DNA of 64,000 nucleotides. Source: Alishewanella longhuensis. GTDB lineage: Bacteria; Pseudomonadota; Gammaproteobacteria; Enterobacterales; Alteromonadaceae. This document shows, one piece after another, positions 39,661-48,896 of the stretch. The DNA lies in contig NZ_BNAO01000010.1 of the NCBI RefSeq assembly GCF_014653435.1, forward strand, positions 1 to 64,000, given 5' to 3'. Within the stretch, counting starts at the first letter, position 1, and each line of letters begins with the position of its first letter. A model generated the notes under the pieces. That model was not told where the DNA came from. It saw only the letters and a list, made by a program, of their open reading frames with translations, and ran no database searches. The position numbers and the translations under genes are program-made.

Positions 39661-39711
39661 CTCGCCGATGATACCTCTACACAAAATGCGCCTTCACTTT
39701 GGTCACTCACT

Positions 39712-39867
39712 ATGGCACATAAGAAAGTAACGCTACCGGAAAAAACCTGTCCGGTATGCGGCCTTAACTTTAGTTGGCGCAAAAAATGGCAACTAAACTG
39801 GCATGAAGTGCGTTATTGCTCTGAGCGTTGCCGCCGCAACCGCAACAACGTAAAAGAGCAACATTAA
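39712..39867 (+). CDS. DUF2256 small zinc-ribbon-like protein
   Basis: A 51-aa ORF: starts [17 protein letters not shown], continues [19 protein letters not shown] and ends in a basic tail. The paired CPVC and CSERC motifs (Cys13, 16, 36, 40) make a four-Cys metal site, and the sequence fits DUF2256. It ends one base before the dusC ATG (TAAATG), so it is translationally coupled to a tRNA-modifying enzyme. Function unknown. Confidence 0.88.
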   Translation: MAHKKVTLPEKTCPVCGLNFSWRKKWQLNWHEVRYCSERCRRNRNNVKEQH

Positions 39868-40812
39868 ATGCAAATTGTGCTAGCCCCAATGGAGGGCGTG
39901 GTGGATCATTTAATGCGCGAGATGCTAACGCAAATTGGCGGTTATGACCTTTGTATCACCGAGTTTATCCGGGTTGTCGATCAAAAACTGCCTGCCAGGG
40001 TCTTTACCCGGCTTTGCCCCGAACTGTTACAAGGCGGCAAAACTCGCGCGGGTACACCAGTACGTGTGCAATTGCTTGGCCAGGAACCGCATTGGTTAGC
40101 TGAAAATGCCGCCCGGGCGGTAGAATTAGGCTCACCCGGTGTCGACTTAAACTTTGGTTGCCCTGCCAAAGCCGTAAATAAAAGCCGCGGTGGTGCAGTA
40201 TTGCTCAAAGAAACTGAAACCTTATATCAAATTGTCAAAACCGTACGCGAAGCCGTACCGAGCAATTTTCCGGTTAGCGCAAAAATTCGCCTAGGTTATG
40301 AAGATACCAGCCTGGCCATTGCCAACGCCGCAGCTATCGCTGAAGCTGGTGCCAGTAGTTTAGCGATTCATGCCCGCACAAAAAGCGATGGTTATCGGCC
40401 GCCGGCCTATTGGCCCTGGATTGCAAAAATCAAACAGCAGGTAACTATCCCCATTATTGCCAATGGCGAAATCTGGAATGCCGAGCAAGCGTTGCTTTGT
40501 CAGCAGCAAAGTGATTGTACCGATATTATGCTAGGTCGCGGCGCACTGGCGATGCCTAATCTGGCACAGCATATCCGTCAGGGTAAACCGCCTTTGCCCT
40601 GGCTGGCTGTGTTAGAGCTGCTGATGCGTTATTCTGAATTTGAAATAGCAGGCGATAAAGGCAAATATTATGCAAACCGGGTAAAGCAATGGTTTAGCTA
40701 CCTAAAATTACAATACCCGGAAGCACAAAGTTTATTTAGCCAGCTCAGGTTACTCACCAAGAGCCGAGATATACTGACACTATTACAACAGCAATTGCCC
40801 AGCAAACCTTAA
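39868..40812 (+). CDS. dusC: tRNA-dihydrouridine(16) synthase DusC
   Basis: A 314-aa flavoenzyme that reduces U16 in tRNA. The N-terminal TIM barrel has MQIVLAPMEGVVDHLMRE and the catalytic Cys in NFGCPAKAVNKSRGGAVLLK; IHARTKSDGYRPPAYWPWI and GRGALAMPNL bind FMN. The C-terminal helical domain resembles DusC more than DusA or DusB. It follows DUF2256 directly. Confidence 0.93.
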   Translation: MQIVLAPMEGVVDHLMREMLTQIGGYDLCITEFIRVVDQKLPARVFTRLCPELLQGGKTRAGTPVRVQLLGQEPHWLAENAARAVELGSPGVDLNFGCPAKAVNKSRGGAVLLKETETLYQIVKTVREAVPSNFPVSAKIRLGYEDTSLAIANAAAIAEAGASSLAIHARTKSDGYRPPAYWPWIAKIKQQVTIPIIANGEIWNAEQALLCQQQSDCTDIMLGRGALAMPNLAQHIRQGKPPLPWLAVLELLMRYSEFEIAGDKGKYYANRVKQWFSYLKLQYPEAQSLFSQLRLLTKSRDILTLLQQQLPSKP

Positions 40813-40839
40813 ACAATTCAACCTTAATGGGAGCCATTT

Positions 40840-41637
40840 ATGCGTAAAGGTAGCCTGATTTGTGTCGGGACCGGTATTATGCTTGGCGCCCATCTTGACC
40901 CGTTAAGCCGTAACTATATTCTGCAAGCCGATGTGGTGTTTGTACTGGTGGCAGATCTGCTAACAGAGCGATGGCTGGCAGAAATGCATACGGATACCCG
41001 ATCGTTACAGCCCTATTATCAGCAAGGCAGCTCGCGACAGCAGAGTTATCAGCTAATGGTGGCGGCTATGCTGGCAGAAGTAACCGCCGGCAAAAAAGTG
41101 GTTGGCGCATTTTATGGCCATCCGGGGGTATTTGCCTGGGTGCCGCATGAAGCGGTGCGTCAGGCGCGTCAATTAGGTTATTTTAGCAAAATGCTGCCAG
41201 GTATTTCAGCCGAAGATTGCCTATATGCTGACCTTGGCATCGATCCGGGCAGTTTTGGTTGCCAGCACTATGAAAGCAGCCAGTTTATGTTTTTTCAGCG
41301 CACTATCGATACCGCCGCCTACTTAATGTTATGGCAATTGGGTGTCGCTGGCGATCGTAGTTTAGCCCGTTTTAACACCCCGGCCAGCTACCGCCAACTT
41401 TTGGTCGATTACCTTCAGCAGTTTTATCCTAAAACCCATCACATCACGCTGTACGAAGCGGCCAGCCTGCCAACCGAACAACCGCGTATCGACATTTTAC
41501 CACTAAACGTACTGGCTAGTGCAAAAGTGGCTGGCAAAACGACTTTAGTGATCCCGCCAGCCAGTAAGCCCATCCCCAACACCGAATTACTGGCCAAGCT
41601 TGCTGCGCTAGATACAGCAACCGATGCAGCCAGCTAG
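40840..41637 (+). CDS. Tetrapyrrole-methylase-fold enzyme, candidate borosin peptide-backbone N-methyltransferase (SonM-like)
   Basis: A 265-aa enzyme of the SAM-dependent tetrapyrrole methylase superfamily. The N-terminus has ICVGTGIMLGAHLDPLSRNYI. Residues 60, 66 and 70 form Tyr-x5-Arg-x3-Tyr (YQQGSSRQQSY), the same spacing as the catalytic Tyr/Arg/Tyr of the borosin enzyme OphMA. GAFYGHPGVFAWVPHEA and LPGISAEDCLYADLGIDPGSFG closely recall, from memory, the split-borosin methyltransferase SonM of Shewanella. There is no porphyrin pathway gene nearby. A short precursor-like peptide lies 630 bases downstream. Automatic annotation as a uroporphyrin-type methylase would be misleading. Homology is clear; substrate is inferred. 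Confidence 0.8.
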   Translation: MRKGSLICVGTGIMLGAHLDPLSRNYILQADVVFVLVADLLTERWLAEMHTDTRSLQPYYQQGSSRQQSYQLMVAAMLAEVTAGKKVVGAFYGHPGVFAWVPHEAVRQARQLGYFSKMLPGISAEDCLYADLGIDPGSFGCQHYESSQFMFFQRTIDTAAYLMLWQLGVAGDRSLARFNTPASYRQLLVDYLQQFYPKTHHITLYEAASLPTEQPRIDILPLNVLASAKVAGKTTLVIPPASKPIPNTELLAKLAALDTATDAAS

Positions 41638-42112
41638 CGCAGTTTTAACGCTCACGCCCGTTACGGTTGCTGCAGAGCCAATTTTTATCGCACTGTTTAG
41701 CTGTCCACAGGTTATGCAGCATATTCAACCACCACTAAGTGGGAAGGAGGCGGCTTTACGCTTGCAGCAGATCTTGCAGCAAACTCAAGGCCCGGCTTAT
41801 TTTCTGGTACAACACCGCCCCAGCCAACAAGCCATTGGGCTGGCAATGCTGTATAAAATTCCCGGCCAGGCCGAGGCAGAACTTGGCCGCATGCTATTAC
41901 CCAACTGGCAAAAGTTGGGGTTGGGTACTTACCTCAGCCAGTTGTTGATAGAAACAGCCAAGCAAGATAGCAGCTTACAACGCGTAACCAAGCGCATTCA
42001 TCATGCTAATGCAGCAGCTATTGTTTCTGCCCAAAAATTAGGCTTTGTACAGCAACAAACATTAGCTGACGGCTTGCTCTGTTTTACACTTGATCTGTAC
42101 GCTACAGCTTAA
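41624..42112 (+). CDS. GNAT family N-acetyltransferase
   Basis: A 162-aa RimJ/RimL-like acetyltransferase. The acetyl-CoA loop is visible as LPNWQKLGLGTYLSQLLIETA, followed by RIHHANAAAIVSAQKLGFVQQ (motif B). Its ATG overlaps the methyltransferase stop by 14 bases, so the two are translationally coupled. It may tailor the same product or be an unrelated passenger. Confidence 0.85.
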   Translation: MQPASAVLTLTPVTVAAEPIFIALFSCPQVMQHIQPPLSGKEAALRLQQILQQTQGPAYFLVQHRPSQQAIGLAMLYKIPGQAEAELGRMLLPNWQKLGLGTYLSQLLIETAKQDSSLQRVTKRIHHANAAAIVSAQKLGFVQQQTLADGLLCFTLDLYATA

Positions 42113-42211
42113 AGGCACCACTATGCGCTGTGTGCTGCTGCACTCTTGTCCATGCTTTATGCTAATTTTTTGTTTTTTCTTAGCTGGGCGAGATATTAGC
42201 GTCAATAGCGC

Positions 42212-42240
42212 TTGCTGCTTGTGATAAAACTGCCTACATT
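42212..42240 (+). promoter_or_regulatory. Candidate sigma-70 promoter for the precursor-like peptide
   Basis: TTGCTG and TACATT separated by exactly 17 bases. Transcription would start near 42247, about 20 bases before the 42268 ATG. This would let the peptide be expressed apart from the enzyme. Confidence 0.5.
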
Positions 42241-42267
42241 AGACGTAACTATTCAAAGGTAATATCT

Positions 42268-42525
42268 ATGCAAAAGCTCACCGAAAATTTAGTCTCGCTA
42301 GCACTACAACCTCGTTGGGATGATACCGTATCTAAAATGGCAGCTGAAATTCAACAAGCGTTAACTGAAAACGAGCAGGCGCTGCTAAAAGAGAAAATTA
42401 TTTGTTTTGTTATTAGTCCCGCACCGGAAGAACCGAAGCAGCCAGAACAACCAGAACCAGAAGAACCGGAGAAACAAGATCCTAAAGAGGATCTGCCGCC
42501 TAAATCTGTCAAACTAGCGGGGTAA
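42268..42525 (+). CDS. Candidate split-borosin precursor peptide (85 aa)
   Basis: An 85-aa peptide with a helical N-terminal part (residues 1-43, ending ENEQALLKEK), a hydrophobic segment IICFVIS at residues 44-50, and a Pro/Glu/Lys-rich low-complexity tail (51-85). The ordering of helical binding region, then short beta-branched segment, matches what I recall of SonA, whose methylated residues lie in a similar hydrophobic stretch near its C-terminus. By that analogy Phe47 and Ile49 are the first positions to examine. AAAGGT precedes the ATG. The diguanylate cyclase gene starts 11 bases after its stop. Alternatively it could be an unrelated small protein. Confidence 0.6.
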   Translation: MQKLTENLVSLALQPRWDDTVSKMAAEIQQALTENEQALLKEKIICFVISPAPEEPKQPEQPEPEEPEKQDPKEDLPPKSVKLAG

Positions 42526-42536
42526 CTATAAACATA

Positions 42537-44264
42537 ATGAAGTTGCTTCTGCTGGTGAGAATTATTGTTGTGCTCTTCGGATTACATTTATCTTCGCTTG
42601 AAGCGAGTAATATGTCGGAAAGACTGAATGAGCTTGATGAGATACGCTTAAAAGACCGCCATGGTTTTAGCCAGCAGGTTAGTCTGCTAAAAAACTCAGT
42701 TTCCACCACAACACTCACGAATGATCAATTGGCTCACTTATCACTATTATATGCATGGGATAAGGTGTTATCAGGAGACTTTAATCAAGCACTTAGTATA
42801 CTTGAAGAAGCTGCTGGGCCAGATAACAAACAATTGTTACTTCGCATACAAGGTTTGAAAGTTAATATCCACATCCTAAGCTATCGTTATACTGAAGCTT
42901 TTATCGGTATAGAGCAGCTTTTAAAAGCGCTCCCCTCGCTAACAAATGAGCTAACTTATTACCAAGTGATTGGGCAAGTCATTTTGCTCTTTAACAATAT
43001 TGAGCGTTATGACTTAGCACAGCAATTAATTGAACAAGGGTTAAAAATTAGTCAGGCTAGCGATATCCGCTGCCGTCTGCAAGCCCTCGGCTTACAAGGA
43101 ATATACAAAACTTCTGATTTCCAACACTATGATGCGAGCTTCACAGACGTAAACTCATTATGCGAGCAGGCTGAAGAAACAATTTTTAACTTGCTGGTGA
43201 TTCGCAATCATATGTTCTACCTACTGGAACAACAGCAATATCCCCCGGTACTACGGCTGTATACCGACTATATTTCACAAGTTTTGAATACTAACTACCC
43301 TATTTTAAACGCAGGCTTTCAGGCAGCAGCAGCAGAGGCACTGTTAAAACAAGGTGATCTAGTCGCAGCGGATAAGCTGGCAAGAGCCGCAGAACAAAGC
43401 TTACCCACAGATCGGCATGATCCCGCCGTGTTGGCCTCTTACCGGGTGCTCTACTTATTGGCGCAGGCTGAAGGCAATTTTAACAACCTGCTATTTTACG
43501 GTGAGAAACGGCGGGAAACGGAACTGGCTATTGCCAAAGAGAAAGCATCACAACAGTTGGCATACCAACTTGCCACGGGTGAGTCTCGCCTGAAAGAACA
43601 GCGTATTCAATTATTAGACAAAGATAACGAACTACTGACGCTAGAGCGAAACCTATACCAACAGCAGGCTGAGAATCGTTATCTCTTTTTAATAATCATA
43701 AGCGGTTTTACATTACTGTTAGCAGTACTATCCTACCGAGGTTTAACCCGCAGTCAGCGCTTTCGCCGGCTAGCTGAGTTTGATCAGTTAACCGGTATTA
43801 GTAATCGCCATCATTTCTACCAACAAGCCAATATCGCCGCAAAATATTGTGAACAAAATCAGCGGCCATTGTCGGTTGTGGTGTTCGATTTAGATTACTT
43901 TAAAAAGATTAATGACACCTACGGCCATGCTATGGGCGACTGGGCGTTACAGCAAGTGGTTGCTTGTTGCCGCAACTTTATGCGTAACAGCGATATTTTT
44001 GGCCGGGTTGGCGGTGAGGAGTTTGCGATAGTCTTGCCCGACTGTACTGCGGATAAAGCTGAAATGCTGGCTGAAATATGTCGGGATGCGATAGCAGCTA
44101 TTGATACCAGCCACTTTAGCAGCCCCTTTACGTTGACCGCCAGTTTTGGGGTAAGCGAAGCGGCGCATGATGGTTATGATATCAGCGCTTTACTGGACTC
44201 TGCCGATAAAGCGCTCTACAAAGCGAAGGATAATGGCCGTAATCAAGTCTGGTGTAGCAATTAG
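42537..44264 (+). CDS. Diguanylate cyclase with periplasmic TPR-like sensor
   Basis: A 575-aa protein: signal peptide (about 1-22), a helical repeat region of TPR character (about 25-330), a coiled coil, one transmembrane helix (YLFLIIISGFTLLLAVLSY, about 380-400) and a cytoplasmic GGDEF domain. The active-site motif is GGEEF in FGRVGGEEFAIVLP, and RNSD five residues upstream is the product-inhibition I-site, so it should make c-di-GMP with feedback control. It lies 11 bases after the borosin-like peptide and may share a transcript. Confidence 0.9.
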   Translation: MKLLLLVRIIVVLFGLHLSSLEASNMSERLNELDEIRLKDRHGFSQQVSLLKNSVSTTTLTNDQLAHLSLLYAWDKVLSGDFNQALSILEEAAGPDNKQLLLRIQGLKVNIHILSYRYTEAFIGIEQLLKALPSLTNELTYYQVIGQVILLFNNIERYDLAQQLIEQGLKISQASDIRCRLQALGLQGIYKTSDFQHYDASFTDVNSLCEQAEETIFNLLVIRNHMFYLLEQQQYPPVLRLYTDYISQVLNTNYPILNAGFQAAAAEALLKQGDLVAADKLARAAEQSLPTDRHDPAVLASYRVLYLLAQAEGNFNNLLFYGEKRRETELAIAKEKASQQLAYQLATGESRLKEQRIQLLDKDNELLTLERNLYQQQAENRYLFLIIISGFTLLLAVLSYRGLTRSQRFRRLAEFDQLTGISNRHHFYQQANIAAKYCEQNQRPLSVVVFDLDYFKKINDTYGHAMGDWALQQVVACCRNFMRNSDIFGRVGGEEFAIVLPDCTADKAEMLAEICRDAIAAIDTSHFSSPFTLTASFGVSEAAHDGYDISALLDSADKALYKAKDNGRNQVWCSN

Positions 44265-44303
44265 GCTATATCATGCTGTGATGGATAGAAAGTAAGTGGC
44301 CGC

Positions 44304-45329
44304 TTATGACCAGTTCAGGATAACCTTACCAGACTGTCCTGAGCACATAATCTCAAAACCTTCCTGAAAGTTTTCCATCGGCATTTCATGAGTGATAATA
44401 GGCGTTAAATCTAAACCGGATTGAATTAAACTGGCCATTTTATACCAGGTTTCAAACATTTCCCGGCCGTAGATGCCTTTAATCACCAGGCCTTTGAAAA
44501 TCACCTTATTCCAGTCGATCGCCATAGTGCCTGGTGGAATACCTAACATGGCAATTTTGCCGCCATGGTTCATGGTATCCAGCATGCTATTAAAGGCTGC
44601 CGGTACGCCCGACATTTCCAGACCTACGTCAAAGCCTTCGGTCATCCCCAGCTCTTGCATCACGTCTTTTAAGTTCTGCTTGCTCACATCTACCGCCCGG
44701 GTCGCGCCCATTTTCAGCGCTAAATCTAAACGGTATGGGTTAACGTCAGTGACCACCACATGACGGGCGCCGACATGCCGGGCTACCGCTGCCGCCATAA
44801 TACCAATAGGGCCAGCGCCAGTAATCAGCACATCTTCACCGACTAAGTCAAACGACAGCGCTGTGTGTACTGCATTGCCGAAAGGATCAAAGATAGCCGC
44901 GATATTATCCGGGATATTATCCGCCAGTTTAAAGGCATTATAAGCCGGGATCACCAAATACTCAGCGAAGGAGCCAGTACGGTTTACGCCCACCCCAATA
45001 GTGTTGCGGCATAAATGCACCCGACCCGCGCGGCAGTTACGGCAATAACCACAGGTAATATGGCCTTCGCCAGAAACACGATCGCCAATGCTAAAACCAC
45101 GCACCTCCGAACCCATCCCCTCAATAACGCCGACGTATTCATGGCCCACCACCATGCCATGCGGAATAGTGTTTTGTGCCCACTCATCCCACTTGTAAAT
45201 ATGCACGTCAGTACCACAAATAGCGGTTTTTTTAATTTTGATCAGGATATCGTTCGGCCCTACTTGCGGTTTCTCTACCTCGGTTTGCCAAATACCCGGT
45301 TCTGCTTTTAATTTTGCTAATGCTTTCAT
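44304..45329 (-). CDS. tdh: L-threonine 3-dehydrogenase
   Basis: A 341-aa zinc-dependent medium-chain dehydrogenase oxidising threonine to 2-amino-3-ketobutyrate. Catalytic zinc ligands are in [15 protein letters not shown] and GHEYVG; the structural zinc site is [15 protein letters not shown]. The Rossmann motif is [13 protein letters not shown]. It is the second gene of kbl-tdh. Confidence 0.97.
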   Translation of the reverse strand: MKALAKLKAEPGIWQTEVEKPQVGPNDILIKIKKTAICGTDVHIYKWDEWAQNTIPHGMVVGHEYVGVIEGMGSEVRGFSIGDRVSGEGHITCGYCRNCRAGRVHLCRNTIGVGVNRTGSFAEYLVIPAYNAFKLADNIPDNIAAIFDPFGNAVHTALSFDLVGEDVLITGAGPIGIMAAAVARHVGARHVVVTDVNPYRLDLALKMGATRAVDVSKQNLKDVMQELGMTEGFDVGLEMSGVPAAFNSMLDTMNHGGKIAMLGIPPGTMAIDWNKVIFKGLVIKGIYGREMFETWYKMASLIQSGLDLTPIITHEMPMENFQEGFEIMCSGQSGKVILNWS

Positions 45330-45344
45330 TGTTTACGCCCCGCC

Positions 45345-46541
45345 TTATGCGATCACGCCCATGTCTTTACCAATCCGAATAAAGGCATTAATGGCCTTAT
45401 CCAGCTGCTCTTGTGTATGTGCTGCAGAAATTTGGGTGCGAATACGCGCCTGCCCTTTTGGTACTACCGGGAAGGAGAATCCCACCACATAAATGCCTGC
45501 TGCCAGCATCCGCTTAGCCATCTCTGCCGCAACCTTAGCATCACCCAGCATCACCGGAATAATGGCATGATCTTTACCGGCTAAGGTAAAGCCTGCTGCG
45601 GTCATCTGTTCACGGAAATAGTTGGCGTTTTGCCACAATTTCGCCCGCAGTGCTTCGCCCTGCTCCAACATCTCGAGTACTTTAATCGAGGCGGTAACAA
45701 TAGAAGGCGCCAGTGAGTTAGAGAATAAATAAGGCCGCGAGCGCTGGCGTAGCCATTCAATAATTTCTTTTTTACCTGAGGTATAACCACCCGAAGCGCC
45801 ACCAAGGGCTTTACCCAGGGTACCAGTGATAATATCAACGCGGTCTAGTACATCACAGTACTCATGGGTGCCACGGCCATTTTTACCGACAAAACCTACG
45901 GCATGGCTATCATCTACCATTACCATGGCATTGTATTTATCTGCTAAATCACACACGGTTTTTAGATCGGCAATTACGCCATCCATCGAAAACACACCGT
46001 CGGTGGCAATTAGCTTAAAGCGCGCACCATCGGCATCGGCTTGCTTTAACTGGGCTTCCAGCTCAGCCATATTGTTATTGGCATAACGATAGCGTTTGGC
46101 CTTACACAGGCGCACACCATCAATAATAGAAGCATGGTTTAGGGCATCAGAAATTACCGCATCTTCAGCACCTAAAATGGTTTCAAATAAACCACCGTTG
46201 GCATCAAAGCAAGAAGAATACAAAATGGTATCTTCGGTACCTAAAAAGGCGCTAATTTTCGCCTCTAAGGTTTTGTGAATATCCTGAGTGCCACAGATAA
46301 AACGCACAGAGGCAACACCAAAGCCATGGCTGTTTAAACCAGACTGAGCTGCGGCAATCAGATCCGGATGATTAGCTAAACCTAAATAGTTGTTCGCACA
46401 GAAATTTAAAACCTGCTCTGCGCCAACAGTAACGTTAGCTTGCTGCTGTGAAGTGATAATACGTTCTGCTTTGTACAGACCTTCTGCTTTCACCTCTTCG
46501 ATTTGTTGTTGTAGGTGGTGCAGAAAAGCGCCATTGCGCAT
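45345..46541 (-). CDS. kbl: 2-amino-3-ketobutyrate coenzyme A ligase
   Basis: A 398-aa PLP enzyme of the alpha-oxoamine synthase family that cleaves aminoketobutyrate into glycine and acetyl-CoA. PLP-binding Lys is in [17 protein letters not shown]; the [16 protein letters not shown]-terminus and [13 protein letters not shown] are characteristic. It precedes tdh by 15 bases, completing the threonine-to-glycine pathway. Confidence 0.97.
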   Translation of the reverse strand: MRNGAFLHHLQQQIEEVKAEGLYKAERIITSQQQANVTVGAEQVLNFCANNYLGLANHPDLIAAAQSGLNSHGFGVASVRFICGTQDIHKTLEAKISAFLGTEDTILYSSCFDANGGLFETILGAEDAVISDALNHASIIDGVRLCKAKRYRYANNNMAELEAQLKQADADGARFKLIATDGVFSMDGVIADLKTVCDLADKYNAMVMVDDSHAVGFVGKNGRGTHEYCDVLDRVDIITGTLGKALGGASGGYTSGKKEIIEWLRQRSRPYLFSNSLAPSIVTASIKVLEMLEQGEALRAKLWQNANYFREQMTAAGFTLAGKDHAIIPVMLGDAKVAAEMAKRMLAAGIYVVGFSFPVVPKGQARIRTQISAAHTQEQLDKAINAFIRIGKDMGVIA

Positions 46542-46677
46542 AAAGCCTCCTCTGGCAATGTAGGGGTAACCTTGGTTAGCGTTGATTTGACGCCCTATTG
46601 TACTTTTTACGCGGCGCCGCTGCAGTGATTATACCGAAGATTGCCGGGACTTGCCCGGCCTGAATGTAAAGAAACAA

Positions 46678-47349
46678 CTACAAATCGGCCGCAGCCAGAT
46701 CGCTACCTGCCAGTTCGATATAATGTTGTTGTAATTTATTGATATCGGGTAAGGCCTCTGCAGTTGCATAAGGTTTAAATAACAGCAGCACCTTTAACAC
46801 TCCGCGATACAGATTCGCTTTGTTGACCACAGCATCAGGTGCCTGCGTTTTCAGGTAGCTGATCCAAAAGGTCACTAACAACTTAATGTTATGCGCCACA
46901 TCGCGAATGTCACTATCGTCTATTTTAATCACACCGGCCTCTTTTAGCGCCTTAATCACCGACATCACCCTGCCAAGCACCCCTTGTTGTACCTGCAGGT
47001 AATCTTGTTGCAGCGCCGGATCCCGCGCCAAAATATCGGGCAAATTGGCATAAAAAAACTGAAAGCGCCACATCAGCTCAAAGACTGCATCGAGATAATC
47101 GGTTAAGGCATCCAGAGCTTGCGAGCTATGGGCCGGAGGTTTGATGCGGGTATCCAGCAATTTGGCATATTCGCGGAAAATTTGCCGCACTATGTCTTCT
47201 TTATTACGAAAGTGGTAATACAGGTTACCCGGACTAATGCCCAAATGGGCGGCAATATGATTGGTGGTGACCTGACGTTCACCCACCTCGTTAAATAAGG
47301 CAATGCTGGCCTGTAAAATACGATCTTTTGTTCTGAGCTTCTTTTCCAT
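46678..47349 (-). CDS. TetR family transcriptional regulator
   Basis: A 223-aa regulator. The N-terminal helix-turn-helix is RILQASIALFNEVGERQVTTNHIAAHLGISPGNLYYHFRNKEDIVRQIF, a clean TetR signature. The C-terminal ligand domain has FQFFYANLPDIL. It is divergent from coaD and upstream of kbl-tdh; its targets cannot be read from the sequence. Alteromonadales often have such a regulator next to coaD. Confidence 0.93.
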   Translation of the reverse strand: MEKKLRTKDRILQASIALFNEVGERQVTTNHIAAHLGISPGNLYYHFRNKEDIVRQIFREYAKLLDTRIKPPAHSSQALDALTDYLDAVFELMWRFQFFYANLPDILARDPALQQDYLQVQQGVLGRVMSVIKALKEAGVIKIDDSDIRDVAHNIKLLVTFWISYLKTQAPDAVVNKANLYRGVLKVLLLFKPYATAEALPDINKLQQHYIELAGSDLAAADL

Positions 47350-47452
47350 TGCAGTAAGCAGGCTTCTTTTATTAGGCGGTTATTTTGCTATAGTAACGCC
47401 AAACTGAATATAAATGCCAGCCACCTGTTAAAGGCCGTTGGCCGAGGAATAA

Positions 47453-47944
<492 letters not shown>

Positions 47945-47955
47945 GGTTACCTTTT

Positions 47956-47988
47956 AGAAAAAATAACGGCAGCTTTTGCTGCCGTTAT
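47956..47988. terminator. Terminator between coaD and the SapC gene
   Basis: ATAACGGCAGC-TTTT-GCTGCCGTTAT, an 11-bp perfect stem. On the minus strand it is followed by six T, so it chiefly serves SapC, and may also stop coaD. Confidence 0.88.
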
Positions 47989-48009
47989 AGTAGTCGTCTT
48001 AACTTGAAA

Positions 48010-48738
48010 TTAGCTTGCCTTAGCGGCTTCTTCTAATGCAGCCAATTTTTGTACTAACTGCTGGGTATGTTGCAAGGACATCAGGTGCGCATAGATAGCC
48101 GTTAAATAACCTTGTTTACGCAGCTCCAGAAAAGCCTCATCACTCAGCTCATTTAGCTTTTGATCATCAACCATATGAATGCCGTTGATATTGCGCTTTT
48201 CGCCATTGATGGTCAGTGTAAGTACCTGCTCTTTAATCAAATCCAGGCTTTTTAACTTCTCAGTAAAAGTATGGGTGATCTGGCTGTACTCAACAAACTC
48301 GGCCATTTGCTGTTTGCGAGTTGTTAAAAACTCGCTTTCGCTACCATCGTCGTTAAATAAAGCAAAACCTTCAGCTTCATTCACCCGCTCAGAGGTTTCA
48401 TCAATGGCTACAATTAAGCGGTCACTGCCAGGCGCGTCTTGTACTAATACCAGTGGGTAGTTGCGGATCACACGTGGAATGTAAAGCGCATCCCATTTGT
48501 CATCTTTAATCAGCAGATTTTGCTGTGCCGCCAAACCGAGTAAAGCTACAGGCTGAAAACGCTCACCTGACGGGTCTTTGACGAACACTACCGGAAATTC
48601 TGCGCCAGCTACCACAAACTCATGTACCACTACCGGTAGCATATGCTCATTACCAATATGGCTAAAAGGTCGCACAGTGCTAATTTTGGTTTTAGCGTGA
48701 GTTTCTTTATTTAATCCAACAACTTTATTCTGTTCCAT
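48010..48738 (-). CDS. SapC family protein
   Basis: A 242-aa soluble protein with features of the SapC family: GNEHMLPVVVHEFVVAGAEFPVVFVKD, WDALYIPRVIRNYPLVLV, AEGFALFNDDG and a late NGIHMVDDQKLNELSDEAFLELRKQGYL. The name comes from an S-layer-associated gene; its biochemical role is unknown. The ATG at 48738 is preferred over a TTG six bases upstream. It is monocistronic here. Confidence 0.85.
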   Translation of the reverse strand: MEQNKVVGLNKETHAKTKISTVRPFSHIGNEHMLPVVVHEFVVAGAEFPVVFVKDPSGERFQPVALLGLAAQQNLLIKDDKWDALYIPRVIRNYPLVLVQDAPGSDRLIVAIDETSERVNEAEGFALFNDDGSESEFLTTRKQQMAEFVEYSQITHTFTEKLKSLDLIKEQVLTLTINGEKRNINGIHMVDDQKLNELSDEAFLELRKQGYLTAIYAHLMSLQHTQQLVQKLAALEEAAKAS

Positions 48739-48896
48739 ATACAACTCTGTTCTCTAGATTTAAAAATGGCCTGCCGTATCTTATCTCTGTTGCCCGGCTG
48801 ACACTGCTAATGAATGCCGATAGCGTATCTGGCTTCGCTATCGCCTGTTGTTTGTTATATCACAGCTTTATGGCAGCGGTAAGATAGCAATGCCGA

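Noticed and set aside
40840-41637. Uroporphyrin/precorrin methylase reading for the SAM enzyme
   Set aside because: No tetrapyrrole genes are near, and the Tyr-x5-Arg-x3-Tyr and YGHPGVF features fit borosin enzymes better.
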